Source of the DNA: a virus
DNA length: 39,475 bases
Strand: one strand, 5' to 3'
IMG/VR virus record: IMGVR_UViG_3300028767_000045
Location: 1-39,475 of that record
Part shown: in pieces, positions 7,768 through 13,661 of the stretch
Numbering within the stretch: the stretch's first letter is position 1
Layout: each line of letters starts with the position of its first letter
The notes under the pieces: generated by a model
Database searches by the model: none
What the model saw: only the letters and a program-made list of their open reading frames with translations
Told to the model about the DNA's origin: nothing
Made by a program: the position numbers and the translations under genes

Positions 7768-8316
7768 TTATATGCTTGGTTCTGTCAGCGGAACATTACC
7801 TGTGTATACAAACACGTTGGTTGTTTTGTAGGTAAATTCAAGCGACAGTCCTTTGCGGGCTGCAGTCGTTTTGCCAGTACCCATGCCGTCGGGCGAAGCA
7901 GCAAATACAGCAGGACGAAGTGCATCGCCCATCACATACATCTGTCCGTCGCTGTCGATCACTACGAAAACAAGGTTCTCGTTTTTTGCGGCATTGATAA
8001 AGCCCAGTATCCTTTTTTGCATTCCCGGGTGGAAGAGCGTTAGGTGAGCGACAAATGATTTGCCATCGGTTTCACCCACCGATTCAATTTTGTATTCTCC
8101 CGTGTCGTCCGTGAGGTACATTTCGAACATCCGTTTGCCGGTTTTCATTACCAGGTCACCCGTAAGGGTGGCCGAAGCTTCGAGCGTAAGTGGTGTTGCA
8201 GGTTTAGCGGGGAACGCAGCCACATCGGCCCAGTACCCAAAATAAACTTTCTGTGTCAACCCGCCCATATTCTCCCCGTTCGGGAGATTTTTATCGATAT
8301 CTGTAAAATCTGTCAT
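7768..8316 (-). CDS. Putative virion protein (tail-tube or head-decoration type)
   Basis: A 182-residue protein immediately downstream of the major capsid gene. It is rich in strands with alternating small and polar residues (TLEASATLTGDLVMKTGKRM) and ends with a beta-rich segment (LSLEFTYKTTNVFVYTGNVP). This composition and place fit a major structural protein such as a tail-tube or decoration protein. Its plan (NMGG-type start, central YKIESVG and FVVIDSDGQ strands, C-terminal V-F motif) resembles the 152-residue protein at 10.8-11.3 kb, suggesting a related pair. Role is inferred; no family-defining residue is seen. Confidence 0.65.
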   Translation of the reverse strand: MTDFTDIDKNLPNGENMGGLTQKVYFGYWADVAAFPAKPATPLTLEASATLTGDLVMKTGKRMFEMYLTDDTGEYKIESVGETDGKSFVAHLTLFHPGMQKRILGFINAAKNENLVFVVIDSDGQMYVMGDALRPAVFAASPDGMGTGKTTAARKGLSLEFTYKTTNVFVYTGNVPLTEPSI

Positions 8317-8337
8317 AGCAGTATTTTTTAATCATTG

Positions 8338-8364
8338 CTCCCTGCCAACTTTCGCGACAGGGAG
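8338..8364 (-). other. Hairpin between capsid and downstream gene
   Basis: CTCCCTG (8338-8344) pairs with CAGGGAG (8358-8364) around a 13-nt loop, and pairing can extend imperfectly on both sides. No T-run follows on the minus strand, so it is more likely a stability or attenuation hairpin at the end of the capsid message than a terminator. Confidence 0.45.
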
Positions 8365-8374
8365 GATGATAGTT

Positions 8375-9337
8375 TTAGTTTGAGCCCGTTGGGCGGATGT
8401 TTGTCCAGACAGCCTGATTGATGCCAAAACCTAAGCCTTCGCTCCAGTCGGCCATTACGGCAACAGCACGTTTGGCTTCTTCGAGTTTATAGGTATTCTT
8501 GGTAATTGTTGCAGGCGAGATATGCAGGAAGTTTTCTTTCGGCGTACAGAATATATCATCTGTGCCTACCATACAGGCAAGCGGAACAACATCGAGTGGT
8601 GTAAAATCGATGCCCGATGTGATTTGCGAATCGGAAGTTTTATAGTAAAATCCCTGGGCGCGTTTATCTTGCATGTATTTTTTGAACCATTTCCGGCTCA
8701 TAAACACGTTCATCTTGATTCCCTGGTATACTTCAGCAATATCGTCTGTGAAAGCTTCGACCTGGTCGAATATGGTTGCTGTCTCTAATGGGCCAATGTG
8801 CGAATTCGAATTGATCGTACCGGCAACAACACCGTCGTGTAACAGTTTTTTCAAACCATTCATACCTGTGCCATTAGGACCAGGAGTACCTGCAACTGGT
8901 GTCGCATATACACCTTTGTAATACTCGTTCAGTTCCATGTCCTGGTCTGTCTGATTGGCATAGTAAACCTCGATCAGCCATTTTACAAATGGCCAGGTCT
9001 TACGGTCAACTGATTGCTCTGTTAAGAATCCAAGCCAGGTGGCATACAATTCATCAGGCATAAACTCGTCATCAATTTTGAAACGAAATTGCCTGATTTC
9101 ATTTGGCACGATAGTTACACCTCCTTTGGGAGTAAATGTTTTTTGGAACGGCTGAACCAAACTTTGGAAGGTTGCTTTTGCTAACCTGAAGATGGTGTCA
9201 TCCGTTTTGATCGGGGTAGCAAAAGTTGTAAGCTCCCTCCCCTGGCTGAGTAATTGCAGAATCCGCTTTTTATTCTGCCCGGCATCCTGGTAGTATGCTC
9301 CATACTCGGCTACGATAGCGGTGGTTGTGATTGACAT
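8375..9337 (-). CDS. Major capsid protein, HK97-like (probable)
   Basis: A 320-residue protein directly after the prohead protease/scaffold gene (14-base gap), the standard place of the major capsid protein. The sequence has a helical N-terminal arm, a middle with a loop rich in Pro/Gly/Thr (TPVAGTPGPNGTGMNG), and a C-terminal A-domain-like segment with DIFCTPKENF and GFGINQAVWTNI. The order, length and late-operon setting fit an HK97-fold shell subunit. Confirmation would need structure prediction; an alternative is a different abundant head protein, but no better capsid candidate exists in the window. Confidence 0.8.
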   Translation of the reverse strand: MSITTTAIVAEYGAYYQDAGQNKKRILQLLSQGRELTTFATPIKTDDTIFRLAKATFQSLVQPFQKTFTPKGGVTIVPNEIRQFRFKIDDEFMPDELYATWLGFLTEQSVDRKTWPFVKWLIEVYYANQTDQDMELNEYYKGVYATPVAGTPGPNGTGMNGLKKLLHDGVVAGTINSNSHIGPLETATIFDQVEAFTDDIAEVYQGIKMNVFMSRKWFKKYMQDKRAQGFYYKTSDSQITSGIDFTPLDVVPLACMVGTDDIFCTPKENFLHISPATITKNTYKLEEAKRAVAVMADWSEGLGFGINQAVWTNIRPTGSN

Positions 9338-9351
9338 GGTATTTGAAAAAA

Positions 9352-10728
9352 TTAAAGATTTTCGTCAACAAGTTTGTTGTGAGGAAGATTATTGATGGTT
9401 TCCCAGTCCGCTTCCGGATCGGTAACGATTTCATCCTGTCCACCCAGATTAAGGAGAGGGGTAGTACCAGGGCGCGCAGCGAGTAGACTACGAACCGCTT
9501 CGGCTTTGGCTTCGGGGGTTTCGGCATTTGCAATGGTGGGGTCGATCGCGTTAAACGGATTGTAAGCCGCGGCAATGGTTGCCTGGGCAGTTGCCAACGA
9601 TGCAGTTGCGGTGTCGCGTTCGGTGGTCGCATTTTGCGCCTCCACAACGAGCTGCTGATTTGCTTCGAGGCTTTCTTCAACCGATGCGAGTTGTTCTTCG
9701 TTCAGAAAAACACCTTCATCAGAAGCGATCAGCTCCGAAACATTCAGCACTTGATTTAAGTGTGCGAATTGTTTCATCTCTTTTTGGGGTTTATTTGTTT
9801 CCTGGGCGCCATCTTCGGTTGAAGTGGTCGCTTTAAAATTTGCAAGTGCGAGTACACGATCGATGGCTGTTCCAAAATCACCAATCGAATCGATCAATGT
9901 TCCTACCACATCGCAGGCGAAATAAGTCCGGCCTTTGAGTTGTTCGGGTAATACCTGCGGGCGGTTGGCCATCACGTCGGCTTTGAATTTTTCGTTGAAT
10001 GGATTTAAGATGCGTTCTTTGGCCAGTTTGAAATTGAAACTATTGATAGCTGTTTCGTACTCCTCGTTTTTCTCTTCGCTCCCATCGGCATAGATGGTCA
10101 CCGAAATTTCGCCATCCTCATTCGCGTCCGATTTTGATGAGCGACCTTCCCATACCATCATGGTACCAATGCAGCCAACCAGGTCCATTGCACGGCTGGC
10201 AATAATCTCTTTGGCATAGACGGCAATATATTCGGCTGCCGAGCAGGCCATCCCGTCAATCCAAACCACAATCGGCTTCGTGCATTTCTGCATGGCGTCC
10301 GTAAGTTCGACCGGTGCATTTGCCTGTCCGCCTCCCGACTCTATAATCATTATATGACCAATCACGCTTTCATCCTCGTCGGCCTTTAATAGCCGGTTGC
10401 CCAATGTGCGGGTTCCGCGTGGACCGCACTCCTGGTCGTGTTTTAAAATGATACCGCGGATGGGGATTACATTGATGACTTTCTCGCGCGATGGTTCGGC
10501 TTCGGGTTGATTGTCCTCTTCGGATAATGGTTCTTCGGGTGATGACCACATCCTGATATCGCGCGTGGTAGCCGATAGCTTAAAGGGTTTTTGATTTTCA
10601 GGCTCAGTTCCTTTCTCGATCTGAAGGCCATTGAACAACCCACGAAAAACAGGATAGAAGCTGTTTAGCGTCGTTGCTTCGATCTGCCATGGTGATCCAA
10701 TTAGATCTTTTATAAAGGAATAGTTCAT
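9352..10728 (-). CDS. Prohead protease (S49 / ClpP-like) fused to scaffold-like tail
   Basis: A 458-residue protein using the ATG at 10728, preferred over an upstream in-frame TTG at 10749 that lies inside a hairpin. Residues about 75-235 are an S49-type serine protease: VIPIRGII, then SGGGQANAPVEL, and DGMACSAAEYIA with the nucleophile at about S163, as in phage head-maturation proteases. From about residue 310 the chain is a Glu/Gln/Ala-rich coiled coil (ASVEESLEANQQLVVEAQNA) that looks like a scaffold, ending near PEADWETIN. The gene lies directly upstream of the capsid. It should assemble with capsid proteins, then cleave itself or the scaffold. Confidence 0.88.
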   Translation of the reverse strand: MNYSFIKDLIGSPWQIEATTLNSFYPVFRGLFNGLQIEKGTEPENQKPFKLSATTRDIRMWSSPEEPLSEEDNQPEAEPSREKVINVIPIRGIILKHDQECGPRGTRTLGNRLLKADEDESVIGHIMIIESGGGQANAPVELTDAMQKCTKPIVVWIDGMACSAAEYIAVYAKEIIASRAMDLVGCIGTMMVWEGRSSKSDANEDGEISVTIYADGSEEKNEEYETAINSFNFKLAKERILNPFNEKFKADVMANRPQVLPEQLKGRTYFACDVVGTLIDSIGDFGTAIDRVLALANFKATTSTEDGAQETNKPQKEMKQFAHLNQVLNVSELIASDEGVFLNEEQLASVEESLEANQQLVVEAQNATTERDTATASLATAQATIAAAYNPFNAIDPTIANAETPEAKAEAVRSLLAARPGTTPLLNLGGQDEIVTDPEADWETINNLPHNKLVDENL

Positions 10729-10752
10729 AACTTGCCTGTTTTGTGGCAAGTT
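10729..10752 (-). promoter_or_regulatory. Perfect hairpin abutting the protease start codon
   Basis: AACTTGCC and GGCAAGTT form a perfect 8-bp inverted repeat with an 8-nt loop (TGTTTTGT), ending exactly at the ATG of the prohead protease. In RNA it would sit over the ribosome-binding region, so it may tune translation. It could alternatively be an operator. Confidence 0.55.
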
Positions 10753-10760
10753 TAGCGCAT

Positions 10761-10791
10761 AAAAAAGCCGGTCGAAAGGACGGCGACCGGC
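10761..10791 (-). terminator. Strong intrinsic terminator upstream of the protease gene
   Basis: On the minus strand, GCCGGTCG (10791-10784) pairs perfectly with CGACCGGC (10774-10767) around a 9-nt loop, followed by six T. It lies after the stop of the 152-residue gene and before the protease start, so it should limit read-through from the first late genes into the capsid genes. Confidence 0.85.
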
Positions 10792-10814
10792 GATACAAGC
10801 AGAAAATAAACGCT

Positions 10815-11273
10815 TTAAGCAAACGGGTTCTCAATAAACACCGCACGTTTGTGTTGAAGACCGGAAAACGACAATTCGTAATGACTTAATGCCACAGCTC
10901 CCTGGCCGGTACTCGATTTTGATCCAAATCTCAAGGGAACCTTTGAAGTACCAGCAAGTTTATAAGCGCCATTACCATCGAGGTAAATCACAATGTATTT
11001 GCTGCGACGTTCCATATCGGCTATCTGTGCGAGGGTTTCGGGGGTATCAGCCGGAACGATGGCCGCGATATCTACCTTATACGAAGAGCCTGCAAAACTT
11101 TTTACAAGCTCTTCGGTAAAGCTGGCAGAGTCCTCTTTGATATAAATATCGACCAGGTTGGTATCCGAAAGGATTGTCGCCTTTTTTCCGGCGATTGAAA
11201 TATCGGCCGGTGGAATTGCCCACAACCTGATAACTCCACCCATGTTATCGGCCTGTTTGTTGATTGATTTCAT
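10815..11273 (-). CDS. Putative virion or early-late protein, unknown
   Basis: A 152-residue protein with an NMGG-containing N-terminus, a strand-rich middle (YKVDIAAIVPADTPETLAQIADM and YIVIYLDGNGAYKLAG), and a basic-hydrophobic end (LQHKRAVFIENPF). It shares this overall plan with the 182-residue protein next to the capsid, so the two may be diverged paralogues. It precedes a strong terminator. Position at the start of the late region suggests a virion or assembly role, but no family is recognised with confidence. Confidence 0.6.
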   Translation of the reverse strand: MKSINKQADNMGGVIRLWAIPPADISIAGKKATILSDTNLVDIYIKEDSASFTEELVKSFAGSSYKVDIAAIVPADTPETLAQIADMERRSKYIVIYLDGNGAYKLAGTSKVPLRFGSKSSTGQGAVALSHYELSFSGLQHKRAVFIENPFA

Positions 11274-11290
11274 ACTATTTTGGTTTTACC

Positions 11291-11320
11291 GCAAACAGTC
11301 CCGAAACGGGGACTACTTGC
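11291..11320 (-). other. Interrupted hairpin between two late genes
   Basis: AGTCCC (11297-11302) pairs with GGGACT (11309-11314) around a 6-nt loop, and flanking GCAA/TTGC extend the stem after a 2-nt internal loop. No T-run follows on the minus strand. It is 15-40 bases upstream of the 152-residue gene start. Confidence 0.4.
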
Positions 11321-11333
11321 GCATATTTTTATT

Positions 11334-11897
11334 TTAAATTTGTGATTGTTTTTCGAGTGTTTTGGCTCCTAAATCGGAAATAACCCCAGCATTGTTCATA
11401 TTGATCCGGATCAGCCGTTCGAGATGCTGGTAAGCGTATTCGTTTAGCTCGATATCGTTGTTATCGCGGAAACGGTAAAAGTCTTTCTTGATTGAATCGA
11501 ACGACCAGTACTCCTCCTCCATTTTATATTGCGTTTGGAATTTGGCGATCGATTTATCGACGGCCATCCCGTGACAGACATACGTGGAAACAACGGTGCG
11601 CATCAGCAGTTTTACATTTTTCTCGAAATGCTTCCCAAAACTCACAATATCGGTTTTCGACAGCTCCCAGCCATGGCGGTAAAAATCGCGGTCAGAGATC
11701 GTAATTTCAACCTCCGCGGTCTGACGTAAAAGTTCGTTTTTGTACATGTGATTAGCCTCGTTGCAAGGCTTTTTCAGCATGCGTTTAAATAACTCGTTCT
11801 CGCGCGGATGATTGCGGAAATCGACCGGCGATCCGTAGTTGTTTTCAAGGTATCGTTTGATGTATGGCTTTACAGGAACTGTTACGATGAATTTCAT
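11334..11897 (-). CDS. Conserved-looking phage protein at the head of the late operon
   Basis: A 187-residue protein, highly charged, with a strand-rich N-terminus (MKFIVTVPVKPYIKRYLE) and then mostly helices (GWELSKTDIVSFGKHFEKN, DSIKKDFYRFRDNNDIELNE). This style is common to Bacteroidota mobile-element and phage proteins, and I believe relatives occur there, but no function is known to me. It is the first gene after a good promoter and a leader hairpin, so it may be a late regulator or an assembly protein. Basic residues in the second half are compatible with nucleic-acid contact. Confidence 0.75.
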   Translation of the reverse strand: MKFIVTVPVKPYIKRYLENNYGSPVDFRNHPRENELFKRMLKKPCNEANHMYKNELLRQTAEVEITISDRDFYRHGWELSKTDIVSFGKHFEKNVKLLMRTVVSTYVCHGMAVDKSIAKFQTQYKMEEEYWSFDSIKKDFYRFRDNNDIELNEYAYQHLERLIRINMNNAGVISDLGAKTLEKQSQI

Positions 11898-11902
11898 GTG
11901 TT

Positions 11903-11922
11903 GGGGTTTAAGGTTAAACCCC
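11903..11922 (-). promoter_or_regulatory. Perfect 9-bp inverted repeat in the late leader
   Basis: GGGGTTTAA and TTAAACCCC flank a 2-base centre, just before the first late gene (start at 11897) and about 20 bases downstream of the promoter. It could be an operator for a regulator binding near the start of transcription, or, with slight melting at the centre, an RNA hairpin in the leader. Confidence 0.6.
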
Positions 11923-11940
11923 CTGGCGGTGAGGACACGA

Positions 11941-11970
11941 CAAATATAACTATTTATTTAGTCCGGCAAA
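11941..11970 (-). promoter_or_regulatory. Late-operon promoter candidate, Bacteroidota type
   Basis: On the minus strand, TATATTTG (11948-11941) matches the Bacteroidota -7 box TAnnTTTG exactly, and TTTG (11970-11967) matches the -33 box, with an 18-nt gap between them, close to the usual spacing. Transcripts would start near 11935 and run into the 187-residue gene and the head genes. Confidence 0.65.
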
Positions 11971-12200
11971 ATAAAAAAATCAGTTATTACTTTTTTGCAT
12001 GTAACCAAATTAGGATATATACGTTAAGCAGATAGTCATTATTTGTGGGTAATTACATTACAGTGTGTGTTGTTAACTATGGTTTTATTTTGACAGTTTT
12101 ATATTCATCATATAAAATAGTTTTTCTTTTCCAATGTAATTTGTTTTTATATTAGTTTGAGATTAAATGAATTAGTTTTCAAATTTTTAAATTAAATATT

Positions 12201-12254
12201 ATGAATAAGATTAGATTTATTGTATTAATTCCTTTGATGTTAATATTTCAATGA
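12201..12254 (+). CDS. Possible 17-residue hydrophobic leader peptide
   Basis: An ATG at 12201 opens a 17-codon frame (MNKIRFIVLIPLMLIFQ) that resembles the start of an export signal and ends in TGA 22 bases before the membrane-protein gene. It may be a translated leader that modulates the next gene, or the relic of a lost secreted protein. The surrounding 11.95-12.27 kb is AT-rich and otherwise empty. Confidence 0.3.
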   Translation: MNKIRFIVLIPLMLIFQ

Positions 12255-12275
12255 TGACAATAAAAATTTTAGACA

Positions 12276-12800
12276 ATGAAAAAGCTAATTACATTCTTGA
12301 ACACAAAATTCGGACTTTGGTTGATTGGTATAATATTTGGGTTCGTAATATACCCCTTCGCACAATTTCTTCAGAACCAATTTAAAGATTCTAAAGAAAG
12401 GTCTGAAAGAATTGAATTAATTGACTCTGAGATGAAAGAACGGATTTTTCAGTTGGTTTCAAATATCATTCGAGCTCAAGACAGCATCAATATAAATAAC
12501 CCTGAGCGAGAAAAATATGAGATCAAATACATTTGGTTCGCTTTTAAATTGGCTCCTAGCGAAGTGAAAATTGGAACTAGAAGTTTTAATTACGAACTCA
12601 AGGACCATAGTACACTTTCAATCCTAAATGAATTGAAAAAACTATTGAAAGAGCCAGTTGAGAAAGAGAGAATCAATCAAGTTATTGATCTAATTCAAAC
12701 TGACGAAATAGTTCCCACCCAAAAGCTCTATGAAAAAAAGGATGTGGATCAACTTAAAATGAGTATTAACGATAAAATTAAAATAGAAAGGTGGCAATAA
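12276..12800 (+). CDS. Single-pass membrane protein (candidate moron)
   Basis: A 174-residue protein on the strand opposite to its neighbours, in AT-rich DNA. Residues about 12-32 form one transmembrane helix (GLWLIGIIFGFVIYPFAQF), followed by a charged cytoplasmic domain rich in Lys, Glu and Asp with coiled-coil character (SKERSERIELIDSEMKERI) and a further helical part (ILNELKKLLKEPVEKERIN). The N-terminus is positive (MKKLITFLNTK), so the C-terminal domain should be in the cytoplasm if it is a typical N-out/C-in arrangement; the reverse is possible. No family is recognised. Isolation, orientation and composition suggest an independently expressed cargo gene; superinfection exclusion is a hypothesis only. 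Confidence 0.75.
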   Translation: MKKLITFLNTKFGLWLIGIIFGFVIYPFAQFLQNQFKDSKERSERIELIDSEMKERIFQLVSNIIRAQDSININNPEREKYEIKYIWFAFKLAPSEVKIGTRSFNYELKDHSTLSILNELKKLLKEPVEKERINQVIDLIQTDEIVPTQKLYEKKDVDQLKMSINDKIKIERWQ

Positions 12801-12838
12801 ATTAGCCCCTTGCACAAACACAAAACTATTGTTGGATT

Positions 12839-12961
12839 TTATTTATTTTCCTTCCGCTCCCTGATGATCTTCTGCAGGTTCCTGATTTGTTCTGCCCGCT
12901 CTTTCGAAATTTCAACCTTCCCGATCCCTGGGAAGGTTGCTGTTACTGTTTGTTTTGGCAT
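12839..12961 (-). CDS. Small 40-residue protein, unknown
   Basis: A 40-codon gene (MPKQTVTATFPGIGKVEISK ... ending KENK) 6 bases after the end of the 95-residue gene, in the same direction. The second half is Arg/Glu/Lys-rich and helical (ERAEQIRNLQKI). Tight spacing and sensible codon use support it. It is the last gene of the early operon, facing the plus-strand membrane-protein gene. Confidence 0.55.
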   Translation of the reverse strand: MPKQTVTATFPGIGKVEISKERAEQIRNLQKIIRERKENK

Positions 12962-12967
12962 CTTGAT

Positions 12968-13255
12968 TTATAATTTATTAGCAATTAATTTTTTATGATA
13001 TTTGTGTCGTTTCGGCTCCTGCCATTCCCCTATAATTTCGCTGAAACGCTCGATCCGTTTACCTCCAAACGAATGATTGATTTTCATATAGATCGGGGCT
13101 AGCTTGGCAGTAATAGCCGCATAAGTTTGCTTTTCAAACTCGGGGTGTGTAGCTGCCAGGTGTTGTTCCAGGGCGCACATCTGCACAAACAGAAGGTCCA
13201 GCTGGATCTCTTCCGGGAGTACTCGCGTAATGTGGCAATAGGCAATTGCGTTCAT
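12968..13255 (-). CDS. Small protein next to the iteron region, unknown
   Basis: A 95-residue helical protein (begins MNAIAYCHITRVLPEEIQLD; contains HPEFEKQTYAAITAKLAPIY and a C-terminal Lys-rich end). A phage accessory protein is likely from context. No family is recognised. It is the first gene downstream of the repeat array that follows the primase. Confidence 0.7.
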   Translation of the reverse strand: MNAIAYCHITRVLPEEIQLDLLFVQMCALEQHLAATHPEFEKQTYAAITAKLAPIYMKINHSFGGKRIERFSEIIGEWQEPKRHKYHKKLIANKL

Positions 13256-13309
13256 TTTATTAGATTTTTGATAAAATTTTTAATTTTTCCACTCTTGGCA
13301 CCCATTTTA

Positions 13310-13555
13310 CTTACTTCGCTTACTTCGCTTACTTCGCTCGGGTTAACGGTTTGAAGTTCAAAACCGTAAAAGTCTAAAAACAGCGAAGTAAGAAATATCA
13401 ATTGTTGTAAAATTTTAAAATCGAAGTAAGGCGAAGTAAGGCGAAGCCAAACGAAGTAAGGGGTTACTTCGGTGTTTTGTGAGGCTATTGCAGTATATAT
13501 CATTTATTTAAAGTTTATATATTTATTAAAAAAGTACCGAAGTAAGCGAAGTAAG
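13310..13555. repeat. 9-bp iteron array, candidate replication origin
   Basis: Nine exact copies of CGAAGTAAG or its complement occur in 246 bases: three tandem CTTACTTCG (13310-13336), then CGAAGTAAG at 13384, 13422, 13432, 13452, 13538 and 13547. Two more are degenerate (13442 and 13463). An 18-nt palindromic element (ACGGTTT...AAACCGT) lies among them at about 13345-13370. The gap 13256-13661 holds this array, AT-rich stretches, and a G-rich segment (about 13637-13653). Placement just after the primase suggests iterons bound by an initiator. A minus-strand frame at 13252-13503 crosses the array but looks spurious. Confidence 0.7.
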
Positions 13556-13661
13556 GGTTATAGGTGCTTTGTGTTAAAAATTTGATATTTTTTGCTCGAT
13601 TTTTCAAAATTTTTCTCCTATCCGGGTTTTTATTACGGGGGGTGCGGGGGGTTTGGCAAAA

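Noticed and set aside
10729-10749. TTG start for the prohead protease at 10749
   Set aside because: The TTG lies in the hairpin and the ATG at 10728 directly follows it; no reason to prefer TTG.
13252-13503. 83-codon minus-strand frame through the iteron array
   Set aside because: Its repeats (SEVSEVSEVS) are just the 9-bp iterons read in frame, and the composition is odd for a protein. The ATGA overlap with the next gene is noted but not enough.
13637-13653. G-rich run as a G-quadruplex regulatory element
   Set aside because: Only two G6 runs with a TGC spacer; too little to call, though it may add to an origin.
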